Source: Caenimonas koreensis DSM 17982 (GTDB lineage Bacteria; Pseudomonadota; Gammaproteobacteria; Burkholderiales; Burkholderiaceae_C). From it: a stretch of 64,000 nt of DNA. Each line of letters starts with the position of its first letter. Position 1 is the first letter of the stretch. Of this stretch, positions 1 through 7,646 are shown one piece after another. The notes under the pieces were generated by a model that was given only the letters and a program-made list of their open reading frames with translations, was not told where the DNA came from and did no database searches. The DNA is taken from assembly GCF_009646335.1 (NCBI RefSeq), contig NZ_WJBU01000012.1:1-64000 (forward strand), read 5' to 3'. The translations under genes and the position numbers were made by a program.

Positions 1-64
1 CAATCTGCCTCAGCGCCTCCAGCTTGAATTCGAGCGTGTACCTCGCCCTCGGCTTCTTACCCAT
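1..64 (-). CDS. IS3-family OrfA transposase, N-terminal fragment
   Basis: The minus strand encodes a start Met at 64-62 followed by GKKPRARYTLEFKLEALRQ before the window ends. This basic beginning followed by a Y-T-x-E-F-K-x-E-A pattern is typical of the helix-turn-helix OrfA (IsaA-type) proteins of IS3-family elements, which bind the IS ends and are joined to OrfB by frameshifting. Only about 21 residues are visible. A purine-rich GGAGAA sits just upstream of the ATG as a ribosome binding site. Its terminal-repeat-like sequence lies immediately upstream, consistent with being the left end of the element. Confidence 0.6.
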   Translation of the reverse strand, partial: MGKKPRARYTLEFKLEALRQI

Positions 65-130
65 TTGTCGTTTCTCCTTGCCAAATTACACCTCAGCAAG
101 GAATCCGTTTTTCGGGGGCAAGGTCAGTCA
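1..130 (-). mobile_element. End of an IS3-like insertion sequence (partial)
   Basis: Read on the minus strand, the segment begins at about position 126 or 130 with TGACCTTGCCCCCGAAAA, which resembles the TG...CCCC terminal inverted repeats of IS3-family elements. About 60 bases further in there is an OrfA-like start codon. The element runs off the left edge, so its other end and any target duplication cannot be seen. The plus-strand reading frame that begins at 131 has no plausible start of its own, which fits the IS having landed inside a gene. Family assignment is inference; the exact boundary (126 or 130) is uncertain. Confidence 0.6.
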
Positions 131-529
131 GATTTGCAGTTTGCTGACCTCAAGAACAGGCTAAGGAAGTTCCCAAAGACCCCATTCGACATGTTCGCCG
201 GCTCGTCCTCTAGTGTCGAAGTTAACGAGTTGGTAGCTAGGGTTGCCTCTGCTTTGGAGGATGCTGGCTGGATTTGGAAGCCGTCAAAAAACGGGGATTT
301 CGCGCTGAGTATTCCGGGGAAACCAGAGGTCGCACTACTCGTTTCGACGGGAATACACATTGAGATCGCCGAGTCGCAGCGAGGTGCATTAGAGGGTGCT
401 GCCGTCGCATTGCGCGATGGGCTAGTCGCGAATGGTCTGAAGGTGTCGGCGGTAATCATTCCTGATGCCGAGATACGCCCGAACTTCGATAAGTCCTGTA
501 TCCATGTGGTAATAGGCGGCAAGCAATAG
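131..529 (+). pseudogene. Hypothetical protein, 5' end removed by IS insertion
   Basis: An open frame of about 132 codons continues without a break from the IS boundary to the TAG at 527-529. The residues have an ordinary protein texture, with a W-x-W-K-P motif, an S-T-G-I-H-I-E-I strand and a hydrophobic beta strand near the end. This resembles the cytoplasmic C-terminal part of conserved membrane-anchored hypothetical proteins, but I do not recognise the family with confidence. The frame is open into the IS with no ribosome binding site near it. An internal ATG at 191 could start a shorter 112-residue product. The most likely reading is a gene disrupted by the IS, its N-terminus lying left of the window. 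Confidence 0.5.
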
Positions 530-614
530 CTAGCGGCTAGAGGACTAGCGCCAGCGCGCAAAGCGGCCCTACCCGAGAGAATCCAGCCTGTCGGTTCGCT
601 CTGTCAAGTAGTGC

Positions 615-1871
615 TTAATCGCCATAAGCAGTGAGTCGCCAAAAGACATCCAGCGTCCCAAACTCACTGTCCCCCGCCACACAACTCGCCAGGAACATCG
701 CAACGCCGAGGTCGCCTGTCCACAGCGTGTGCCAGCCCTGGCCGTGCTTGATGCGTCCGGCTTCGACTTGCTCGATGGCATGCATCGCAAACGCGCGTGC
801 CCGATCAAGCCATATCGCATCGCCCGTGCGCGCCCAGAGCTTGAGCAGCGCATAACCATTGCCAGCAGTGCCATGGCACAGCCCGGCGCCTTTGCTCAGC
901 GGCCCGGCGCGCCAGGTGAGCTCAGCGGCTTGCGTCAGCATCGCGTCCCATTCAGGCGTGCGCGGCACGGACGCGAGCCGCACTACGATGCCTGCGCTGC
1001 CGTGGCAATCCTGTACCAGTGGCAGCTTGCCCGCCACGGCCGCCGCATCGTGCACGGGGTGCCAGTTGATGCAGCCGTCGCCGCGCAGCGCTAGCGCGTC
1101 CAGCGTTTCGTAGGCGCGTTGCGTGAACGTGCTGACGAGATCGGCGGGCAGCAACCCCGACGCGCGCAGCACTGCGAACACATTGCCCGCCAGGCCATGA
1201 CCGCCGCCGAGGAAGCATCTCACGCGGCCGTACATGTCCTGCTGCCAGACCCACGCGCCAATCGAGGCATCCAATTCCATTTGCTGCAACAGCAGGCGCG
1301 CAGCGCGTTCGAGCAGCTGTGCCCAGCGCGCTTGCCCCGTCGCTTCTGCCATGAAGATCGCCGCGAGCATCGTGCCCGGCGAGCCCCAGAGTTGTTCGCG
1401 CGTCGGGTGCTCCATGTTGCCTTCGACCATCGCGAACAGGCGGTCGGCGACGTCTTTGTCTGGCCGCGACATGAACTGCAGCAGCAACAGGCCGGAGTCG
1501 CCGATCAGGAATGACGCAACCCGGTCGGGCGGGCGTTGCGGGTCGGCATTGCGCTCGACAAGCGTCGCGATGGTCGCCGCGAAATCGATGGAGGGCGCGG
1601 GCACGAAGCCGCGCTGCGCCAGCCGCTGGATCGCCCAGATCGCGCCGCCTGCGCCGCAGTACAGCATCGCGAATCGCTCATCGGGCCTTTCAGGATCGTC
1701 GCGCGGGTGGGTGGGCCACAGCCCATCTGGCGTGAAAGCGGCCAGCGCTGCATCGACGATGCGCGTGATGGCCGCGCGTGCAGCTGCTTCGCTCCATGGC
1801 GTTGTGGTCACTGGCGAGTGACGTGCGGGGTCAAACAATCCGGCGGGTGCAGTTGTGGGGATCATGTTCAA
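615..1871 (-). CDS. LanC-like protein (lanthionine synthetase C family)
   Basis: This 418-residue protein has the toroidal LanC repeat pattern. Three glycine-rich motifs mark the active site: GGGHGLAGN (His225), DCHGSAG (Cys289) and LCHGTAGNG (Cys332, His333). They correspond in order to the catalytic His and the Cys/Cys/His zinc ligands of NisC. In known family members the zinc site activates thiols for cyclisation of lanthipeptides, or for glutathione addition in eukaryotic LANCL proteins. No LanB/LanM, precursor peptide, protease or transporter is nearby, so lanthipeptide synthesis is not supported here. Its ATG overlaps the stop of the upstream hydrolase by 4 bp (ATGA), so the two are probably translated together. 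The substrate is unknown. Confidence 0.8.
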   Translation of the reverse strand: MNMIPTTAPAGLFDPARHSPVTTTPWSEAAARAAITRIVDAALAAFTPDGLWPTHPRDDPERPDERFAMLYCGAGGAIWAIQRLAQRGFVPAPSIDFAATIATLVERNADPQRPPDRVASFLIGDSGLLLLQFMSRPDKDVADRLFAMVEGNMEHPTREQLWGSPGTMLAAIFMAEATGQARWAQLLERAARLLLQQMELDASIGAWVWQQDMYGRVRCFLGGGHGLAGNVFAVLRASGLLPADLVSTFTQRAYETLDALALRGDGCINWHPVHDAAAVAGKLPLVQDCHGSAGIVVRLASVPRTPEWDAMLTQAAELTWRAGPLSKGAGLCHGTAGNGYALLKLWARTGDAIWLDRARAFAMHAIEQVEAGRIKHGQGWHTLWTGDLGVAMFLASCVAGDSEFGTLDVFWRLTAYGD

Positions 1872-3058
1872 GCCCTCTCATCCGCCAGCCACTTGCGAAG
1901 CTTTCGATACACCGCATCGCTCGACAGCAAGTCAAGGTGATTCACACCCGCCGCCACCCACGTGCGCGACGCTGGAATGCCCAGGTTGCGCGTCGTCTTC
2001 TCGTGCCGCCCCAGCGCACTCTCGACCGACACAAGCCCATCGCCTCGCCATTCGCCTTGCGCATTGCGCCCCAGCGTTCCGGCAATCGCGTAGCAAGTCA
2101 CGCCGCGCGGCAGCGGCACCATCGTGCGTGTGTCGCGCTGCACGAAGCGGCCGTCGGCCCAGTCGATGTCCAGCAGGTTGCCGTGGCGCAGGTCGGTGAT
2201 GCCTTCGCTGCGCAGGCCCGACAGCCGCGTGAACGGCGCGACATAAGGGCTCACGCCCAGCCCGCGGTGCAGCCAGTTGCCGCCGCGCTCCAGCGCCGCA
2301 CCCTGCTGCGGCGAGCCCAGGAACACCAGCTTGCGCAGCAGCGCCGGCCACTTCATGCCGGCGGCCGTTGCCTGTTCGATCGCGCTGCGCGCCACGAGCC
2401 CGCCCATGCTGTGGCCAATGATGGTGAAGCTGTCGATGGCAACGGGCCACGCGTCGAGCGTTTCTTCAAGCAACGCGGCCAGCGACGCGCCATTCGACGA
2501 GATGTGGCGGCCCGTGTTGTAGCGCAGGTAAAAGGGGTTGAAGCCAAGCGATGCAGCCAGCGCCTGGCCGTGGTCATGGCCGTCGCGCGTCCATTGCTGG
2601 TCGTTCATGCACAGGCCGTGAATGAGCAGCAGCGGCTTCGCGCCTGCGGGGCTGCGCCGCGCGATCTGCATCTGGATGGCGAGCGGGTTGTTCGTGCGTT
2701 CGAGGTGGTCACCCATCACGCCGTTGAGCGCGCTCACGATCGCGTCGCGCTGCGGCATCGAAGGGCTGTCATCGCGGGTGACGCTGGCTTGGCCCGGCAG
2801 GGCCGTGATGAGTTTTTCTGCGCCTGCGATGGCGGCGTCCAGGCTCGCGCCGACGAGATTCGTCGTGCCGTGGATCGAGCGGTACACCAGCCCTGGAATC
2901 CCGCCCAACTGCCGCTCGTCATGCCGGCCCACTGGCGGCGCGACGCGCACGACGCTGCCGTGAACGCCTTCGACGATGCGCGTCACACCCTTCACGCCAT
3001 CGACTGCGAGGCGAATGCCGCCGCGCAGCTCGTTCAGGAAACGGGGAGCCTTGGCCAT
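1868..3058 (-). CDS. Alpha/beta hydrolase (lipase/esterase-like)
   Basis: A 396-residue alpha/beta hydrolase. After an N-terminal region of about 140 residues without clear motifs comes the oxyanion strand LLLIHGLCMND (about 143-153) and the nucleophile elbow IIGHSMGGLVAR, with Ser217 as the likely nucleophile. A late VNHLDLL segment probably supplies the catalytic His. The extra N-terminal part and the LGSPQQG loop resemble PGAP1-like or triacylglycerol lipase-type proteins. No signal peptide is evident, so it is probably cytosolic or membrane-peripheral. It lies upstream of the LanC-like gene with an ATGA overlap, suggesting a two-gene operon and possibly a shared substrate, but this is inference. 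Confidence 0.8.
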   Translation of the reverse strand: MAKAPRFLNELRGGIRLAVDGVKGVTRIVEGVHGSVVRVAPPVGRHDERQLGGIPGLVYRSIHGTTNLVGASLDAAIAGAEKLITALPGQASVTRDDSPSMPQRDAIVSALNGVMGDHLERTNNPLAIQMQIARRSPAGAKPLLLIHGLCMNDQQWTRDGHDHGQALAASLGFNPFYLRYNTGRHISSNGASLAALLEETLDAWPVAIDSFTIIGHSMGGLVARSAIEQATAAGMKWPALLRKLVFLGSPQQGAALERGGNWLHRGLGVSPYVAPFTRLSGLRSEGITDLRHGNLLDIDWADGRFVQRDTRTMVPLPRGVTCYAIAGTLGRNAQGEWRGDGLVSVESALGRHEKTTRNLGIPASRTWVAAGVNHLDLLSSDAVYRKLRKWLADERA

Positions 3059-3112
3059 GCGGCCCAGTGTGCCAGAGCGCCGTGGCGACTGGCCGGGCCG
3101 CTTCGCCGCTCT

Positions 3113-3577
3113 TTAGCCGCGATTGGCGTTGGGGTTGGTGCTGCGCAGGTGCGCCGACTGTCCGTCGACGACGACGCGCGAGCCGCGTGCGAGCGCCGTG
3201 CGCTGCTCGATGGTGCGCATGCTGCCGTCGTTCATGCGGATACGCATGACGTACGCCGTGTAGTGGTTGCGGTTCTTCTCGATCTGGTGGCCCGCGTACG
3301 CGCCGCCTGCAACACCAACCACAGTCGCTGCCGCGCGGCCATTGCCGTGGCCGACCTGGTTGCCGAGCAGGCCGCCGACGACACCGCCGATGGCCATGCC
3401 TGGCGTGACCTGCGTGCCGGCGATGCCATTCGTGCCGCCGTTGCGTTGCACGGCCTTGACCGATTGCACCGTGCCGCAGTTGTTGCAGTCGTTGCCTTGT
3501 GCCTGAGCTGCCAGGGGTGCAACCAGCGTGATCGCAGCCAGTGTGGCAGTGGCAAGGGAAATGGAAGTGAATTTCAT
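3113..3577 (-). CDS. Glycine-zipper 2TM envelope protein (17-kDa antigen-like)
   Basis: The chosen ATG at 3577 is preceded by AAGG at good spacing and opens a clear Sec signal peptide ending in the AQAQG region. The mature protein starts with a C-x-x-C pair (NDCNNC), then a glycine-zipper segment with repeating G-x-x-x-G spacing (PGMAIGGVVGGLLGNQVGHG and the AGGAYAGHQIEK that follows). This is the Rickettsia 17-kDa / OmpA-linker type fold found in outer-membrane proteins. A beta-rich C-terminal domain follows. Such proteins are periplasmic or outer-membrane stress and assembly factors. A longer in-frame extension upstream lacks signal-peptide logic and was not used. Confidence 0.85.
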   Translation of the reverse strand: MKFTSISLATATLAAITLVAPLAAQAQGNDCNNCGTVQSVKAVQRNGGTNGIAGTQVTPGMAIGGVVGGLLGNQVGHGNGRAAATVVGVAGGAYAGHQIEKNRNHYTAYVMRIRMNDGSMRTIEQRTALARGSRVVVDGQSAHLRSTNPNANRG

Positions 3578-3783
3578 GGTGACCTTTCGTGTTTTTTCAG
3601 GGACTGGCCCGAAGCTCATGCATAGGTTAAGCGAGCGTCGAACTGATCCGTGTAGGCCGAAAGGTCGTTTACATGTGGTCACCGGCAATCTGGCGGCGCC
3701 AGGTCCACCGCAAAGGCCGTTCGTCAGGCAGCATCGCGATATGAACCAGATTCTTCATTTCCTCACTTGGTGCGCGGCGCCCC

Positions 3784-4482
3784 ATGCGTAGCGCCATCGA
3801 CTTCGCCAGCTGGCAATCCGTTGCCACGTCGCTGCTCGGGCTGGCGCTTGTCACGCTGATCATGGTTGGCCTGCGGCTGGTCGTGATGCAGACAGTGCAG
3901 CGGCGGCGCGAGCGCGAAAACCGCCAGATCAACGAGCGCCTGCGCACGCTCATCGCGGCGTACAAGACGCTTGGCGGGTCCTTCACTGGCGACTTGACGG
4001 TGGACCCCGCGCATCTGCGCACCCAGACGCTGGAGTCTCGCGAGAGCCGTGACGGCGAGGGCAACATTTCGATCACGGTGAAGGGCGAGCGGCGCCGGCG
4101 TATCCGCGACAACGTGGAAGCATCACTGTCGGACGTGATCCTGCTGGGCAACACCGAGCATGTCCGTCTGGCGGTTGCTGCGGCGAACGACCTGGTGGCC
4201 GGGCGCAAGGTAGAGACGGGCGAGCTGGTCGTCTCGCTGCGCAACTTCATTCGCGAAGCGCTCGACCTGGAGCCGTTGCCCGAGTTGGCGATTCCGATGC
4301 AAGGGCCGACGCGGCCCGTTGCCGGTGGCGGTCGTGGCGGTGGACGGGGCCCGCGCGGCGAGGTTGATCGATCAGGTGGTGGCGGACGCAGTGGTGGTGC
4401 TGCTGGTGGCGGCCAATCGGTGGGTGGTGGCGGCGCCAGTGCGGGGCTGTTGATCGATCATTCGAGCGATCAACGCAGCTGA
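3784..4482 (+). CDS. Conserved membrane-anchored hypothetical protein
   Basis: A 232-residue protein with one N-terminal transmembrane helix (about residues 13-34), then a strongly basic stretch (RRRERENRQ) facing the cytoplasm. A conserved cytoplasmic domain follows, with the patterns RRRRIRDNVEASLSDVILLG and ELVVSLRNFIREALDLEPLP. The last 60 residues are a low-complexity Gly/Arg/Ser tail. The folded part belongs to a widespread unnamed proteobacterial family; no function is known to me. The gene stands alone, with a GC-rich repeat element just downstream. Confidence 0.7.
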   Translation: MRSAIDFASWQSVATSLLGLALVTLIMVGLRLVVMQTVQRRRERENRQINERLRTLIAAYKTLGGSFTGDLTVDPAHLRTQTLESRESRDGEGNISITVKGERRRRIRDNVEASLSDVILLGNTEHVRLAVAAANDLVAGRKVETGELVVSLRNFIREALDLEPLPELAIPMQGPTRPVAGGGRGGGRGPRGEVDRSGGGGRSGGAAGGGQSVGGGGASAGLLIDHSSDQRS

Positions 4483-4525
4483 AGGCGAGTGCCGGGTACA
4501 GCAGGCCCGCTTGCACGAGCGCCGC

Positions 4526-4566
4526 GTGCCCCCACCCCAACCCTCCCCCAGAGGGGGAGGGGGCAC
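4526..4566. repeat. GC-rich REP-like hairpin, first copy
   Basis: A short palindromic element with the pattern CCCCCACCCCAACCCTCCCCCAGAGG followed by GGGAGGGGGCACG sits between two plus-strand genes. The same sequence family occurs twice, in inverted orientation, at 40284-40423. Its ends can pair, so it may act as an intergenic REP-like element or terminator. Confidence 0.65.
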
Positions 4567-4631
4567 GTGCAGGTTGACCGGGTGGGGGCTTGCCGATACC
4601 GTCAGGGCTGTCTTTCCCACACTTAGTCACC

Positions 4632-5243
4632 ATGCACAAGCACCGCCTGGACGCGCTCACCGACGGCATCTTCGCCGTGGCCATGACCCTGCTCGTCATC
4701 GACCTGAAGCTGCCCGAGACGGCGGCGCACATGACAACAGAAGCCATCCTGCAGGGCCTGGCCGACCTGCTTCCCAAACTGATTTCCTGGGTGATCAGCT
4801 TCCTGGTGCTGGCGCTCTTCTGGTGGGGCCATAGCCGCGCCTTTCACTACGTGCGGCAAATCGACGGCAAGCTGGTGCTGATCAACCTGCTCTTCCTGGG
4901 CGCTGCGAGTTTCATGCCGTTCGCGTCGTCGCTCAGTGGCGGGCACGGCAGCCACTTTCCGGCGCAGGTCGTTTACTCGGCCACCATGGCGCTCAATGCG
5001 CTTGCGGCGCTGGCCTTGTGGCGCTACGTGTTCCGCCACCCCGAGCTGTGCGAGCCGGCGATGCCGCTGGACGCGTATCGCGCAGCCAAGCTGCGCATCG
5101 GCCTGTTGATCTTCATCAGCATTCTGGCCTGCGTGATCGCCTGGTGGATTCCAGCCGCAGGCAACACGGCTTTCATGCTGATGATGCTGACGCGGCCGTT
5201 GTCGCGCTTGCTGCTGGGCAAGCAGGCACCGCTGGTGGCCTAG
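4632..5243 (+). CDS. TMEM175-family (DUF1211) membrane protein
   Basis: The 203-residue product begins MHKHRLDALTDGIFAVAMTL, matching the R-x-x-x-(F/L)-(S/T)-D-G-I-F-A signature of the bacterial TMEM175/DUF1211 family. In that family, this first helix lines a potassium-selective pore and the protein assembles as a tetramer of six-helix subunits. Six hydrophobic segments are visible. The canonical FSD is LTD here. I chose the ATG at 4632 because the signature immediately follows it; the longer frame from 4590 would add 14 unconserved residues. There is no strong ribosome binding site. Channel activity in this particular protein is inference. Confidence 0.8.
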   Translation: MHKHRLDALTDGIFAVAMTLLVIDLKLPETAAHMTTEAILQGLADLLPKLISWVISFLVLALFWWGHSRAFHYVRQIDGKLVLINLLFLGAASFMPFASSLSGGHGSHFPAQVVYSATMALNALAALALWRYVFRHPELCEPAMPLDAYRAAKLRIGLLIFISILACVIAWWIPAAGNTAFMLMMLTRPLSRLLLGKQAPLVA

Positions 5244-5259
5244 GGCTTGTCAAAAGGCG

Positions 5260-6252
5260 TCAGCTGTCCCAGCTGCCGCCATCCGCGCCGCCGCCATCGA
5301 AGCCGCCGCCGCTGCCACCGTCGTCCCAGGAGCCCCCATCGGTGATGCCGAAGTTGTCGGGCAGGCTGGCACCGGCGCGCGATTCGTCGATTGCACCAAA
5401 GCCTGCGTCATCCGCCAGCGTCGAATGGCTGGCAGAGCCGGCGGTGTTGCCCGGCGCGCCCGAGCGATGCGACTCGTGATCGCCCATGATGCGGCGGCCG
5501 ATCTCCTGCGCTGCGAGTGCGCCAGCACCCACGGCAAGGCCCGTTGCGAGGCCGCCCATCACGCGCCCGCCCAGGCCGCTGCCCTGCGGCTGGCCATAAG
5601 CAGGCGGCGCGCCATAGCCGGGCTGGGTGCCGTAGGCAGGTGGTGTACCGTACCCCGGCTGGTTGCCATAAGCTGCCTGCGTGCCGAACTCGGGCTGGCG
5701 CCCCCAGGCGTTGTCGGGCATCGGTGCCACGGGCGCTGCGTTGGCGGCGTTCGCCGCATTGCCCTGCGCACGTGAGCGCATCACGTAGGCGACCACGATC
5801 GCCACCATGCCTGCGATCAGCAGCATTCCCCACGGGAATGAGGGCGCCGGCCGCGGCGATTCACGCGGTGCAACCGTGGCAGGCGCATCGACCATCTTCG
5901 GCGTGCGTGCAGCCGCTTGCGGCGCTGCCAGCCGCGAGCGCAGCGCCTGCACTGCTTCAGGCCTGGCGAAGGGCAGGCCCGGTGCAATCGACTCTGCCTT
6001 GGCGAGGGATTCGCGCGCGTCATCGCGATGGCCCTGCGCCGCGTCGAGCTCGGCCATCACGAAATGGGCCTTGGCGCTCTTGGGGTGGTGGCGCAGCACT
6101 TCCTGCGTCATCTGCCGCGCCTTGTCGAGCTGGCCGGCCTGCGCGGTCTCGTAGATCTGCTTGATCGTTGGCTCGCCCTGTGCAGACGCAAAGGCGGCAA
6201 ATGTCATGGCCAGCAGTGCGACCAGCATGACTTTGAGTTGGCGGATGAACAT
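5260..6252 (-). CDS. TPR-containing membrane protein with Gly/Tyr/Pro-rich tail
   Basis: A 330-residue protein with an N-terminal signal peptide (cleavage around FASAQG). A TPR-like helical pair follows at about 29-90, with the pattern [21 protein letters not shown]. Next is a proline/alanine linker, a single transmembrane helix (about 140-160), then a low-complexity region of G-Y-G-x-x-P-A-Y-G repeats. The C-terminus is very rich in Gly, Asp and Ser ([12 protein letters not shown]). The domain order resembles conserved Burkholderiales periplasmic proteins described only as tetratricopeptide repeat proteins; the TPR part would sit outside the inner membrane. The function is unknown. It converges on the TMEM175-like gene with only 16 bp between stops. 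Confidence 0.7.
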   Translation of the reverse strand: MFIRQLKVMLVALLAMTFAAFASAQGEPTIKQIYETAQAGQLDKARQMTQEVLRHHPKSAKAHFVMAELDAAQGHRDDARESLAKAESIAPGLPFARPEAVQALRSRLAAPQAAARTPKMVDAPATVAPRESPRPAPSFPWGMLLIAGMVAIVVAYVMRSRAQGNAANAANAAPVAPMPDNAWGRQPEFGTQAAYGNQPGYGTPPAYGTQPGYGAPPAYGQPQGSGLGGRVMGGLATGLAVGAGALAAQEIGRRIMGDHESHRSGAPGNTAGSASHSTLADDAGFGAIDESRAGASLPDNFGITDGGSWDDGGSGGGFDGGGADGGSWDS

Positions 6253-6344
6253 GTCTGAGTGCTCCTTGGCGGCTTTGCCCTAGCCAAGATGCGCCCCCGG
6301 GCAGCGATTGCAAGTCACAATTTGCACATTCACACAGTCTTCAC

Positions 6345-7100
6345 ATGACGACAGAACACCCTGCACCGCTGACCCCCGAAGACTTCGACGCGCAAGACGC
6401 CGAGCTTGACGCCATGCGCGTGAATGACGACGAGATCCCCCAGTGGGAATTCTGCGAGGGCTTCCTGGCAGCGCTGGTCTGCTCGCGCCGCGTGATCGCG
6501 CCCGAAGAGTACTGGGAGGTGTTGCTGAGCGAGCAGTTCCAGCCGATGCAGCACATGGAATTCGTGTTGCGCTGGCGCCGCCGCTGGGCCGAGGTGGAGG
6601 CAGCGCTCGACGCGCCTGTGCAAACGCTGGAAGACGAGCGCGCCTACATCCCTGAAGTGCTCGATACGCGTGGTGCCGTGATGTCGTTGCCCGAAGAAGA
6701 GCGCGGCGATACGGACCTTGCCAGCTTGCCCGCCTACGCACAAGTCTGGGCGCTGGGCTTCATGTACGCGGTGGAGGCGTGGCCGCAAGACTGGGAGCCG
6801 CCGCGCGATGCAGACGCTGCACGCATGCTCGACGTGTCGCTCAGCCAGATCGTCACGCTCACCGAAGACGACACTGCCAAGCCCGCGTTCTCGATGTTTG
6901 CCGAAGACGGCCCGCCGAGCGTGAGCGCGTTGCGTATGGAGCAATTCCATGAGGCCGTGTGGGGTGTGTACGACCTGCGCCAGCTCTGGAAAAGCCTGGG
7001 CCCGCGCGTCGAGCCCATGCGCAAAGAGGCCGGGCCGGGCCGCAACGACCCGTGCCCGTGCGGCAGCGGCAAGAAGTACAAGAAGTGTCACGGGGCTTGA
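6345..7100 (+). CDS. UPF0149/YecA-type protein with C-terminal SEC-C zinc motif
   Basis: The 251-residue protein has an N-terminal helical domain of the UPF0149 (YgfB/YecA) type, seen in the [10 protein letters not shown] pattern near residue 35. It ends in a canonical SEC-C motif, [19 protein letters not shown], whose Cys/Cys/Cys/His residues bind zinc. In SecA the same motif contacts SecB and the ribosome. Here it suggests interaction with ribosomes or nascent chains, which is inference. The gene is followed after 6 bp by a metallopeptidase gene and then by an RlmN-like gene on the same strand, so the three probably form an operon. Confidence 0.85.
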   Translation: MTTEHPAPLTPEDFDAQDAELDAMRVNDDEIPQWEFCEGFLAALVCSRRVIAPEEYWEVLLSEQFQPMQHMEFVLRWRRRWAEVEAALDAPVQTLEDERAYIPEVLDTRGAVMSLPEEERGDTDLASLPAYAQVWALGFMYAVEAWPQDWEPPRDADAARMLDVSLSQIVTLTEDDTAKPAFSMFAEDGPPSVSALRMEQFHEAVWGVYDLRQLWKSLGPRVEPMRKEAGPGRNDPCPCGSGKKYKKCHGA

Positions 7101-7106
7101 ACCGCA

Positions 7107-7634
7107 ATGTCTGCAGAGCTTCGCCTTCCGTACCTGCAGGGTTATGCGCCTGAGCTGCTCGCACAAGTACGCGGGCTGATCGCGTCTGGCCGCCTTGCGC
7201 AGACGGTGGCAAAGCGCCACAGCGAGACGCATGAGGTGCGCACCGAGCGCGCGCTCTACGACTACGTGAACGAGCTCAAGTCGCGCCACATGCGCAGCGC
7301 GCCGCCGCTGTCGAAGGTGGCCTACGACGCCAAGCTGCATATCGTGAAGAACGCGTTGGGCACGCACAGCGCTGTCTCGCGCGTGCAGGGCAGCAAGCTC
7401 AAGGCCAAGCGCGAAATCCGCATTGCGTCGGTGTTCAAGGAAGCGCCAGCGGACTTCCTGCGGATGATCGTCGTGCACGAGCTTGCGCACCTGAAGGAGC
7501 GCGATCACGACAAGGCGTTTTACGCGCTGTGCCAGCACATGGCGCCCGACTATCACCAGCTGGAGTTCGACTTGCGGCTGTGGCTCACGGCGCGTGAACT
7601 GGTGGCTTCGACTGACGTGACGAATGTGACGTGA
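7107..7634 (+). CDS. YgjP-like (DUF45) zinc metallopeptidase
   Basis: A 175-residue protein containing VVHELAHLKERDHDKAFY, the H-E-x-x-H zinc motif followed by a downstream His (about 125-140) characteristic of the YgjP/DUF45 group of M48-like metallopeptidases. It has the family's compact size and ends with a conserved Tyr/His/Leu/Trp-rich helix. There is no signal peptide, so it is cytosolic. The physiological substrate of this family is not known. It starts 6 bp after the SEC-C protein gene and is followed by the RlmN-like gene after 12 bp, suggesting co-transcription. Confidence 0.85.
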   Translation: MSAELRLPYLQGYAPELLAQVRGLIASGRLAQTVAKRHSETHEVRTERALYDYVNELKSRHMRSAPPLSKVAYDAKLHIVKNALGTHSAVSRVQGSKLKAKREIRIASVFKEAPADFLRMIVVHELAHLKERDHDKAFYALCQHMAPDYHQLEFDLRLWLTARELVASTDVTNVT

Positions 7635-7646
7635 GCGGCCCGGCAC

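Noticed and set aside
615..1871. Lanthipeptide biosynthetic cluster
   Set aside because: Only the LanC-like gene is present. No precursor, dehydratase, protease or transporter was found nearby.
1778..3625. A 615-codon plus-strand open frame opposite the hydrolase and glycine-zipper genes
   Set aside because: It spans two unrelated genes on the opposite strand and has a basic, low-complexity composition. It is a shadow of strong codon bias.
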